DNA from: an uncultured Ruminococcus sp.
Lineage (GTDB): Bacteria > Bacillota > Clostridia > Oscillospirales > Ruminococcaceae
Direction of reading: 5' to 3'
NCBI GenBank assembly: GCA_945876405.1
Contig: CAMCOJ010000024.1
Coordinates: forward strand, 1-13,315
DNA: 13,315 bases
Shown here: in pieces, positions 6,940-13,315 of the stretch
Layout of the letters: each line of letters opens with the position of its first letter
Position numbering within the stretch: position 1 is the stretch's first letter
Notes under the pieces: model-generated
The model's database searches: none
The model's input: only the letters and a program-made list of their open reading frames with translations
What the model was told of the DNA's origin: nothing
Program-made: the position numbers and the translations under genes

Positions 6940-7806
6940 TTGAGAATAGCAAAAAAATGGGAACAATACTCCATTCTTGATACATCATCAGAAGAAAAAC
7001 TTGAGGACTGGAACGGAGTTAAGCTTATAAGACCTGACCCGCAGATTATCTGGAAAACTCCTAAAAATGAAAATCTGTGGAACAGTGCCGACGGACACTA
7101 TCACCGTTCATCAAGCGGAGGCGGAAGCTGGGAATACAGAAACAGCAAACCGCAGGGCTCATGGAAGATGTCATACGGTAATCTTACCTTTAAGATAAAG
7201 CCTACAGGTTTCAAGCATACAGGACTTTTTCCTGAACAGGCGGTGAACTGGGACTTTATGCGTGACAAAATCAGAGAAAGCGGTTCAGATGTGAACATAC
7301 TTAATCTTTTTGCATACACCGGAGGAGCGACTCTTGCGTGTGCCGAGGCAGGAGCTTCAGTATGTCACGTTGATGCTTCAAAGGGAATGGTAGCATGGGC
7401 CCGGGAAAATGCACAGCTCTCGGGACTTTCAGACAAACCGGTAAGATGGATTGTTGATGACTGTGAAAAATTTGTCAAACGCGAGATAAGACGCGGTAAA
7501 AAATATGACGGAATAGTAATGGATCCTCCTTCATACGGCAGAGGTTCAGGCGGTGAGATCTGGAAACTTGAGGACAGTATCTATGATCTTGTTGAACTCT
7601 GTTCGCAGGTTCTTACGGAAAAGCCTTTGTTTTTCCTGCTTAACAGCTATACAACAGGTTTATCACCGGCCGTTATGGCATACATACTCGACAGCATACT
7701 TGTAAAAAAATTTGGCGGCTCCGTAACCTCTGATGAGATAGGGCTTCCGGTAAAATCAAGTAATATGGCACTGCCGTGTGGTTCAACTGCAATCTGGCAG
7801 AAATAG
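6940..7806 (+). CDS. Class I SAM-dependent methyltransferase (PF10672/RlmI-like, no PUA domain)
   Basis: A 288-residue Rossmann-fold methyltransferase. SAM motif I is NLFAYTGGA (122-130), the acidic residue after strand 2 is D145 in VDASKGM, and motif IV is MDPPSYG (194-200). The GFKHTGLFPEQ segment (90-100) is typical of the PF10672 family related to RlmI, which makes m5C in 23S rRNA. RlmI's N-terminal PUA domain is absent; the first 85 residues are instead family-specific strands with a Gly/Ser-rich stretch. At motif VI there is NSYTTG (235-240) instead of a Cys-containing m5C catalytic motif, and DPPS in motif IV is more like amino-group methyltransferases, so an m5C product should not be assumed. 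The substrate is probably rRNA or another nucleic acid, by family inference. Start TTG with GGAGG at 6928-6932, 7 nt spacing. Confidence 0.85.
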   Translation: MRIAKKWEQYSILDTSSEEKLEDWNGVKLIRPDPQIIWKTPKNENLWNSADGHYHRSSSGGGSWEYRNSKPQGSWKMSYGNLTFKIKPTGFKHTGLFPEQAVNWDFMRDKIRESGSDVNILNLFAYTGGATLACAEAGASVCHVDASKGMVAWARENAQLSGLSDKPVRWIVDDCEKFVKREIRRGKKYDGIVMDPPSYGRGSGGEIWKLEDSIYDLVELCSQVLTEKPLFFLLNSYTTGLSPAVMAYILDSILVKKFGGSVTSDEIGLPVKSSNMALPCGSTAIWQK

Positions 7807-7822
7807 ATTTGGAGTGAAACTT

Positions 7823-8671
7823 TTGTCAGCTGAAAATATAATTTCTTCGAAAAATCTCTGCTTTTCCTATGAACAGGGAAAAGAGATTCTCAAAGAAATA
7901 AACATTGACATAAAGCGTGGTGAATTTACAGCACTGCTTGGACATAACGGTTCCGGAAAATCAACATTTGCAAGACTTACGAACGCTATACTTGTTCCGA
8001 CAAAAGGCAGTATGAATGTGTTTGGTATGGATACCTCCGACGAAGGAAAACTATATGACATCAGACAGAATGTGGGCATGGTTTTTCAGAATCCGGATAA
8101 TCAGATAGTAGCTGCTGTGGTTGAGGAAGATGTTGCTTTCGGACTTGAAAATACAGGGGTTCCTCCTGCTGAGATAAGGGAAAGGGTTGATGAGGCGCTT
8201 AAAGCTGTCGGAATGTACGAGTATCGTGACCATTCACCCGGTATGCTTTCGGGTGGTCAGAAACAGCGTATCGCCATTGCAGGAATAATTGCCATGCGTC
8301 CTGAGTGCATCGTCCTTGACGAGCCTACGGCGATGCTGGATCCTGCAGGACGAAAGGATGTTATGAGGACAATCCGTATGCTTGGTGAAAGGTACGGCAT
8401 AACAGTTGTACTCATAACGCATTATATGGATGAAGCAGTAAGAGCGGACCGTGTGATTGTAATTGATGAGGGAAAGCCAATCCTTGACGGCACTCCGAAA
8501 CAGGTCTTTTCCCATGTCGATATCCTGAAAAAAACGGGACTCGATGTTCCGCAGGTTACGGAACTTGTACATAAACTTAACAGATACGGATTTGATCTTG
8601 ATCCGCAGATTCTTACAGAGGAAGAATGTGCAGCAGCACTTGCTTTCGTATTGAAGGAAGGAAAATCTTGA
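7823..8671 (+). CDS. ecfA1: EcfA1, ECF transporter ATPase
   Basis: The first of two ATPases of an energy-coupling factor transporter, which powers vitamin or metal uptake by docking to interchangeable S-components. The 282-residue product has Walker A GHNGSGKST (40-48), Q-loop FQNPDNQ (88-94), signature LSGGQKQR (142-149), Walker B IVLDEP with D166 and E167, the D-loop, and switch H200 in ITHYMDEA. The PDNQ after the Q-loop and the C-terminal helical tail are typical of EcfA1. I chose TTG at 7823 with GGAG at 7811-7814; an in-frame GTG further upstream would overlap the methyltransferase gene by 29 nt. The end overlaps ecfA2 by 4 nt (TTGA). Confidence 0.95.
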   Translation: MSAENIISSKNLCFSYEQGKEILKEINIDIKRGEFTALLGHNGSGKSTFARLTNAILVPTKGSMNVFGMDTSDEGKLYDIRQNVGMVFQNPDNQIVAAVVEEDVAFGLENTGVPPAEIRERVDEALKAVGMYEYRDHSPGMLSGGQKQRIAIAGIIAMRPECIVLDEPTAMLDPAGRKDVMRTIRMLGERYGITVVLITHYMDEAVRADRVIVIDEGKPILDGTPKQVFSHVDILKKTGLDVPQVTELVHKLNRYGFDLDPQILTEEECAAALAFVLKEGKS

Positions 8672-9540
8672 GTATACTGAAAACAGAAAACCTGACTTAT
8701 ATATATGGCAGCGGGACACCGTTCGAGAGAAAAGCAGTTGATGATGTTTCGCTTGAGATAGAAAAAGGCGGTATAACCGGAGTAATAGGTCATACCGGTT
8801 CAGGAAAATCCACTCTCATACAGCATTTCAACGGACTTCTCAAGCCATCTTCAGGAAAGATATTTCTTGACGGAAAGGACATATGGGAAAACGGAAAGAT
8901 AATGCCGGGTCTGAGATTCAGGGTTGGTCTCGTATTTCAGTATCCTGAGTACCAGATTTTCGAGGATACTGTTTACAAGGACATTGCTTACGGTCCGAAA
9001 AATATGAAGCTTAATGACGCTGAGATAAAGAACAGGGTTCTTGAAGCTGCTGATCTTTTCGGGATAGGCAGGGAAATGCTTAACAGATCGCCTTTTGAAC
9101 TTTCAGGCGGTCAGAAAAGAAGGGTTGCTATTGCCGGAGTAATGGCGATGAAACCGGAGGTTATTATATTTGATGAACCGGCAGCGGGACTTGATCCGCG
9201 TGGACGCAGATCAGTGTTTGAAATTATAAAATCATACTGCAGAAGTTCAGGATGCACAGTTATTGTTGTTTCACACAGTATGGAGGATATGGCAGGTCTG
9301 GCAGACAGAATCATTGTTATGAACAGAGGAAGACTCTTCTGTCACGACAGGACTCCTGAGGTTTTCTCAAAAGCAGATCAGATTTCCGCTATGGGACTTG
9401 ACGTTCCGCAGATTACAAAGGTGTTTGAACTGCTCAGAAAAGAAAATATCATATTTAAGGATGAAGTATATACAGTGGATCATGCAGTAAAGATGATACT
9501 TGAATACCTTGCTGAAAAAGGCGGTGATTCCGGATGCTGA
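8668..9540 (+). CDS. ecfA2: EcfA2, ECF transporter ATPase
   Basis: The second ATPase of the ECF module; it pairs with EcfA1 to form the nucleotide-binding heterodimer. The 290-residue product carries Walker A GHTGSGKST (41-49), Q-loop FQYPEYQIF (90-98), signature ELSGGQKRR (144-152), Walker B IIFDEP with D169 and E170, D-loop AGLDPRGR, and switch H203 in VVSHSMEDM. The YPEYQ(L/I)F sequence after the Q-loop is a hallmark of EcfA2. The start TTG at 8668 overlaps the ecfA1 stop (TTGA), preceded by AAGGAAGG (8654-8661), 6 nt away. The last 7 nt overlap ecfT, so the three genes are very likely translationally coupled. Confidence 0.95.
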   Translation: MSILKTENLTYIYGSGTPFERKAVDDVSLEIEKGGITGVIGHTGSGKSTLIQHFNGLLKPSSGKIFLDGKDIWENGKIMPGLRFRVGLVFQYPEYQIFEDTVYKDIAYGPKNMKLNDAEIKNRVLEAADLFGIGREMLNRSPFELSGGQKRRVAIAGVMAMKPEVIIFDEPAAGLDPRGRRSVFEIIKSYCRSSGCTVIVVSHSMEDMAGLADRIIVMNRGRLFCHDRTPEVFSKADQISAMGLDVPQITKVFELLRKENIIFKDEVYTVDHAVKMILEYLAEKGGDSGC

Positions 9541-10337
9541 AGGATATAACAATAGACCAGTATTTTCCGGGAAAAAGTATAGTTCACAGGCTTGATGCAA
9601 GATTCAAGATTATCATAACTATGATTTTTATTGTTATGATTTTTGCAGCGGACACCATCTGGTCTCTTATGACAGGAATAGCATTTATGCTGCTTTCGTA
9701 TGCACTGACTGCCCTTAAACCTTCACTTATGGTTAAAAGTCTTAAGCCTGTCGTCCCTGTTCTTGTCATTACAGCAGTACTGAATATGTTTTTCTTTGAA
9801 GGAGAGGAGATTTTCAGATTTGCCTTTATCAGTATAACTGACGAAGGGGTAAAAAATGCGGTTTTCATGCTCCTCAGGGTCGTTTCACTTATTGTCGGTT
9901 CTTCAGTTCTGACCTATACAACATCACCTGTTGAACTGACGGGTGCGATGGAAAAACTTCTGTCACCGCTGAAGATTTTTAAGTTTCCTGTTCATGAACT
10001 TGCTATGATGATGACCATTTCACTCAGATTTATACCGACGCTCATAGAGGAAACTGAAAAAATAATATCAGCTCAGAAAGCAAGGGGTGCTGATTTTGAA
10101 AACGGCAGTCTGAAGGAACGTGCAGCAGCCATTGTACCAGTGCTTGTTCCGTTGTTCATTTCAGCATTCAGGCGTGCTGAGGAACTTGCTCTTGCAATGG
10201 AGTGCAGATGCTACCGCGGCGGAGAAGGCAGAACCAGGATGAAACAGCTTAAAACAGGACCTGCGGATATAGCGTCTCTTGTTGTTTCTTTCTTTTTTCT
10301 TGCAGCTGTATTTTTTATTGACAGAAAAATGAAATGA
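9534..10337 (+). CDS. ecfT: EcfT, ECF transporter transmembrane coupling protein
   Basis: EcfT is the membrane scaffold that couples the EcfA1/EcfA2 ATPases to S-components. The 267-residue product has hydrophobic helices at about 25-62, 70-88, 108-130 and 245-262, and the two arginine signatures that contact the ATPases: ARGADF (183-188) and the MECRCYRGG segment (222-230), where many relatives read EARCYRGG. Start ATG overlaps ecfA2 (ATGCTGA) with GGCGGTGA at 9520-9527 upstream. No S-component gene is found here, as expected for a group II module that serves several scattered S-components. In many Firmicutes ecfA1A2T is followed directly by truA; here one small gene lies between. Confidence 0.95.
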   Translation: MLKDITIDQYFPGKSIVHRLDARFKIIITMIFIVMIFAADTIWSLMTGIAFMLLSYALTALKPSLMVKSLKPVVPVLVITAVLNMFFFEGEEIFRFAFISITDEGVKNAVFMLLRVVSLIVGSSVLTYTTSPVELTGAMEKLLSPLKIFKFPVHELAMMMTISLRFIPTLIEETEKIISAQKARGADFENGSLKERAAAIVPVLVPLFISAFRRAEELALAMECRCYRGGEGRTRMKQLKTGPADIASLVVSFFFLAAVFFIDRKMK

Positions 10338-10347
10338 GGTGTTCTGA

Positions 10348-10863
10348 TTGAAGACTCTGTTTATAATTCTTTTGATTATGTTAATATCCATTCCTGTATT
10401 TGCTGTATTCCTGCTTCTTCACAGGCTTGAAAAGCATAAGGTTGATGAAGAAGCACCGGACAGATTTTTTCGCGCACTCTGTGACGAATATTCCGTCGGG
10501 AATTCTTCGCCAAAGCCTGAAAGAGTTCTTACTGAAGAAGAACGGATAGCACTTGCAAAAAAGATAGCTGAAAATCCGTTTGAAGATGTCACAGTTGATG
10601 ACGTAATTGCAGAACAGCCAGTGGAAGATACTGTCTCAGAGGAGAAACCTGCCGGGGAAGATACAGAGTCAGAAGAAAAATCTGCTGAGGAAAATACTGT
10701 TTCAGAAGACGCGGCACCTGAAGATACTTCTGAAGAAAAAAAGATGTCCCGCGAGGAGGCTATTGCTATGGTATCGGCTATGCTTGGAAGCGGCAGGAAC
10801 AAGAAAAAAGGCAGTGCTTTTTCAGAACTTCAGGAAACTCTGAGCAAATATTCAAAAAAATAA
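10348..10863 (+). CDS. Small acidic membrane-anchored protein with an 11-residue repeat
   Basis: I do not recognise a family. The 171-residue product has an N-terminal hydrophobic helix (about 3-24, LFIILLIMLISIPVFAVFLLL) that could be a membrane anchor or an uncleaved signal, with no clear signal peptidase site. It is followed by a charged region (25-91) and a very acidic low-complexity stretch containing three in-frame 33-bp repeats (residues 93-125; pattern E-D/N-T-V/E-S-E-x-x-x-x-x) plus a partial copy. The C-terminus is basic (GSGRNKKKGSAF to KYSKK), with a possible amphipathic helix. Start TTG with GAGGTG at 10336-10341 overlapping the ecfT stop codon; truA starts 19 nt downstream. The location inside an ecfT-truA pair suggests it is expressed with them, but no function can be assigned. 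Confidence 0.75.
   Translation: MKTLFIILLIMLISIPVFAVFLLLHRLEKHKVDEEAPDRFFRALCDEYSVGNSSPKPERVLTEEERIALAKKIAENPFEDVTVDDVIAEQPVEDTVSEEKPAGEDTESEEKSAEENTVSEDAAPEDTSEEKKMSREEAIAMVSAMLGSGRNKKKGSAFSELQETLSKYSKK
10624..10722 (+). repeat. Three degenerate 33-bp tandem repeats (11-residue coding repeat)
   Basis: Units at 10624-10656, 10657-10689 and 10690-10722 encode EDTVSEEKPAG, EDTESEEKSAE and ENTVSEDAAPE; a shorter copy (DTSEEKK) follows. The reading frame is kept, and most differences are substitutions, so this is an old expansion within the acidic protein rather than a recent one. Confidence 0.8.
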
Positions 10864-10882
10864 AAAAAGCGGGTATAAAGAT

Positions 10883-11617
10883 TTGAGAAACCTAAAAGTA
10901 ATTATGGCGTACAAAGGTACAGCCTATCACGGATATCAGAGACAGGATAATGCAGTTACTGTACAGGAAGTAGTTGAAAAATGCGTTTCCCGTGTTCTTA
11001 ATACTCCGACGGAGATTATCGGATGTTCAAGAACAGATACAGGTGTCCATGCAAATGCATACTGTTTTTCAGTTAAAACTGACCGGGAAATACCAGTACG
11101 AAATTTTGTCCGGGGGGTAAACGGTTATCTTCCTTCAGATATAACTCTTCTCTCATGTGAGGAGGCAGATGAAGATTTTCATGCCAGATACTCCTGCAAG
11201 GGCAAGGAATATGTATATCTTATTCATAACAGTGAATGCAGAAATCCTTTTGCGGAAGATTTGCAGTACCATTACCGCAGACAAATGGACCTTGAACTTA
11301 TGCGAAAGGCGGCGGGGTATTTTGTCGGGACGCATGATTTCAGCAGTTTCTGTTCACAGGCTTCGGAAAAGACAAATACAGTCAGAACGGTAAACAGTCT
11401 TTCGATAGACAGAAACGGAAATCTTGTGACGGTTACTATAAGCGGTGACGGTTTTTTATACAATATGGTCAGAATAATTGTAGGTACTCTTCTCTGGGTA
11501 AATGAAGGAAAGATAAAACCTGAGGATATCCCGGAGATAATGAAAAAGTCAGACAGAACATGTGCCGGAAAAACAGCACAGGCACACGGACTTTATCTGA
11601 ACCGTGTATTTTACTGA
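10883..11617 (+). CDS. truA: TruA, tRNA pseudouridine(38-40) synthase
   Basis: TruA converts uridines 38-40 of the tRNA anticodon arm to pseudouridine. The 244-residue product has the family start RNLKVIMAYKGTAYHGYQRQ, the catalytic aspartate D52 in GCSRTDTGVHA (48-58), the HDFSSFCS segment, the GDGFLYNMVRIIVGTLL stretch of the C-terminal domain, and the typical end HGLYLNRVFY. The TTG at 10883 matches the usual family N-terminus; GCGGG at 10869-10873 is a modest ribosome binding site. An in-frame ATG at 10904 would remove the first beta-strand and is less likely. It sits 19 nt after the small acidic membrane protein, continuing the ecf operon. Confidence 0.96.
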   Translation: MRNLKVIMAYKGTAYHGYQRQDNAVTVQEVVEKCVSRVLNTPTEIIGCSRTDTGVHANAYCFSVKTDREIPVRNFVRGVNGYLPSDITLLSCEEADEDFHARYSCKGKEYVYLIHNSECRNPFAEDLQYHYRRQMDLELMRKAAGYFVGTHDFSSFCSQASEKTNTVRTVNSLSIDRNGNLVTVTISGDGFLYNMVRIIVGTLLWVNEGKIKPEDIPEIMKKSDRTCAGKTAQAHGLYLNRVFY

Positions 11618-11634
11618 TATATTCAGGAGGAAAA

Positions 11635-12789
11635 ATGGAAGAGGTAAGCAGAAGTAGTTTTTCAGAGATGCGAAGGCGGAAAAAGAAAAAACGTAATACT
11701 CAGAAATTTCTTGGTTTTGTTATTATTTTAACAGTAATACTTGGTCTGTATGTTTCAAGGGAAAGATGGATGCCGAATTTTAAGATTGACAATTCCGGAT
11801 ATACCGATGACGAAATCTCCGGCGAAGGCTTTCCTCTGAAAATATCAAACAGCACAAATTACAAGTCGTGCAGTACCAGTGATGGATTTGCCGTTCTTAC
11901 GGATACAAGACTTTACTACTATTCATTTTCGGGAGATCAGACTGATGTTCGCCAGCATACTTATTCAAATACAGTTCTGAAAAATGCGGGAAACAGAATA
12001 CTTATTTATGAACAGAACGGAAACGGTATAAGAGTGGACGGAAAGCGTGAGGAAATATATGAAAAGAAGACGGATAAGTCAATTTATCTTGCTTCCGTGA
12101 GCAGCAGAGGATATACAGCAGTTGTAACAGAATCAGATCAGTATGTATGTGAACTTTTCGTTTTTGACCAGATGGGCGATGAAGTTTATTTCAGAGGCTG
12201 TTCAGAGAGAATAACAGATGTTGTGTTCAGAAACGAGGGAAAGGGCTGTTACTTTGTGTCCCTTGATGTTGATGAAGGACATATAATTTCTAAGATAGAT
12301 TCAGTGGACTTTGAAAATTCAGAAGCAGGATGGACTTCAGAAAATATCGAAACCTGTCCGGTATCTGTTTATGTTTCGGAAAATGATGACATAATACTTT
12401 TCGGAGACAGTATGTATACCTGCTACAGCAGTGACGGAAACAGGATTATGGATTATCAGTATCCCGGGGTTCTTACAGATGCCTCATACTGTGATTCAGG
12501 TGCAGCTATGATTTTCGAAAACAAGGAGAGAAAGAGTGCAACTCTCTCTGTAATAGATGACCCTTCTTCCGGAAACGTTACAGAAGTAAAGATACAGAAC
12601 AGTTTCAGATGTGTTGAATCCTATGAAAGCGGTATCTTTCTTCTTGCAGAAGATGCGATAGAAGCATACGACTACGAGGGCAGGGTAATAAAAACAGCTG
12701 AACTCTCAGAACCGTTCCGTGCTTTTTATAAATCAGGGAAATATATCTTCCTTGAAGGACATAATAAAATTGAGAGAATTGAATTCTGA
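11635..12789 (+). CDS. DUF5711-like single-pass membrane protein with a large extracytoplasmic domain
   Basis: The 384-residue product begins with a very basic cytoplasmic tail (MRRRKKKKR, 12-20), one membrane helix (about 25-41, FLGFVIILTVILGLYV), and a long extracytoplasmic region. That region is a string of short beta-strand pairs with repeated S-x-D-G and D-x-x-G-x turns (CSTSDGFAVL, FDQMGDEVYF, YSSDGNRIMDY, YDYEGRVIKT), which suggests a beta-propeller or similar repeat fold. This layout fits DUF5711 proteins of Ruminococcaceae; no enzymatic motif is visible. Start ATG with AGGAGG at 11625-11630; an extension further upstream would run into truA. The gap to truA is 17 nt and to the next gene 15 nt. 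A role in surface sensing or envelope assembly is only a guess. Confidence 0.75.
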   Translation: MEEVSRSSFSEMRRRKKKKRNTQKFLGFVIILTVILGLYVSRERWMPNFKIDNSGYTDDEISGEGFPLKISNSTNYKSCSTSDGFAVLTDTRLYYYSFSGDQTDVRQHTYSNTVLKNAGNRILIYEQNGNGIRVDGKREEIYEKKTDKSIYLASVSSRGYTAVVTESDQYVCELFVFDQMGDEVYFRGCSERITDVVFRNEGKGCYFVSLDVDEGHIISKIDSVDFENSEAGWTSENIETCPVSVYVSENDDIILFGDSMYTCYSSDGNRIMDYQYPGVLTDASYCDSGAAMIFENKERKSATLSVIDDPSSGNVTEVKIQNSFRCVESYESGIFLLAEDAIEAYDYEGRVIKTAELSEPFRAFYKSGKYIFLEGHNKIERIEF

Positions 12790-12804
12790 TGAAGAGGTGT
12801 TTTT

Positions 12805-13315
12805 ATGGAGATGAATTGGTGTTTTGACGTTATAGCAGGACTGATTTTTATCGGATTTATTTTTCAGGGTGTAAAGAAAGGTTTTTCAAAGCTTATTGTT
12901 CATTCTGCGGTCAACTGGGTTTTTGTTGCTGTTTCATTTTTTATGTCAGGGATGCTGGCTGAAACATTATTTGAAAGTTTTCTTGAAGATTCGGTTACCA
13001 TGTACGTGAATGAAGCGGTAGATGGTTTTGATATAGAAGAAAATTTTAACAGAGCTTATTCGGAACTTACTTTTATCGAAGAGGTTTCTTCAAAGGAAAT
13101 ATCCCGCGTTTTTGAAAAAGAAGATGATATGGACAAAAGATTCCTGAAACTGATTAAGGCAACCTCAGGTGTTGGTGACAGGATTACTGAAGAGGAATGC
13201 TGTGACAAACTTAACAGTATAATAAAAGTATCACTTCAGGAAAGTATTTCTGAAAAACTTCCTTCATATTCAGGAAAATATTTTGAAAATACTGACAGGG
13301 AACAGACTTTCAGAA
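12805..13315 (+). CDS. CvpA-like membrane protein, 3' partial
   Basis: The frame stays open to the window end (170 codons, no stop), so the gene is cut. The N-terminus has two hydrophobic helices (about 7-20 and 32-53) with the GVKKGF segment (22-27) between them, the pattern of the CvpA family of inner-membrane proteins (colicin V production/cell-envelope related). The rest seen so far (54-170) is a charged, largely helical region, including KEDDMDKRF and a CC pair at 132-133; in related proteins further membrane helices come after. Start ATG with GAGGTG at 12794-12799, 5 nt spacing, 15 nt after the DUF5711-like gene. It is likely co-transcribed and co-localised with that protein in the membrane. 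Family call is moderate because the distal part is missing. Confidence 0.7.
   Translation, partial: MEMNWCFDVIAGLIFIGFIFQGVKKGFSKLIVHSAVNWVFVAVSFFMSGMLAETLFESFLEDSVTMYVNEAVDGFDIEENFNRAYSELTFIEEVSSKEISRVFEKEDDMDKRFLKLIKATSGVGDRITEEECCDKLNSIIKVSLQESISEKLPSYSGKYFENTDREQTFR

Noticed and set aside
10419..10802. A 127-codon Ser-rich open frame on the - strand opposite the acidic repeat gene
   Set aside because: The Ser richness is the direct complement of the GAA/GAG-rich repeat; no start signals are seen, and the + strand frame fits the operon.

Overview
The window looks like a contig end from an anaerobic low-to-mid-GC Firmicute of class Clostridia, most likely a Ruminococcus-like member of the Oscillospirales. 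This is an inference from the gene content (RuvC together with RuvAB, group II ECF transporter genes next to truA, a DUF5711 protein, a divergent CvpA), the A/T-rich codon use, the strong GGAGG-type ribosome binding sites and the many TTG starts. All genes are on the + strand and there are no RNA genes, mobile elements or CRISPR repeats.

Bases 1-46 are not biological. They are an Illumina Nextera P5/i5 adapter (index AAGGAGTA) ending in the Tn5 mosaic end, so genomic sequence starts at 47.

Region A (47-3031) is a three-gene membrane operon: a 5'-truncated DUF4178 membrane protein, a four-helix DUF350 protein, and a seven-helix membrane protein fused to a spermidine synthase-like domain. It ends in a strong hairpin terminator (3091-3140). 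The set suggests polyamine- or AdoMet-related chemistry at the membrane; its physiological role is not established.

Region B (3032-3332) is the only real intergenic gap. It holds the terminator and a near-consensus promoter (3263-3291) whose -35 box lies in a 12-bp perfect palindrome.

Region C (3333-13315) is one long, tightly packed operon with no internal terminator seen. It carries ruvC-ruvA-ruvB (Holliday junction branch migration and resolution), a GlmM-like phosphohexomutase with several altered active-site motifs, a PF10672-type SAM methyltransferase, ecfA1-ecfA2-ecfT (energising module for vitamin uptake), a small acidic membrane-anchored protein with an 11-residue repeat, truA (tRNA pseudouridine synthase), a DUF5711 single-pass membrane protein, and the start of a CvpA-like membrane protein cut by the window end. 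Seven of the twelve genes in this operon appear to start with TTG.

The items most worth a second look are the degenerate GlmM paralogue, the DUF4178/DUF350/membrane spermidine synthase operon, the adapter contamination that creates a false protein N-terminus, and the TTG start usage. No defence system, phage or other clearly new system was found.
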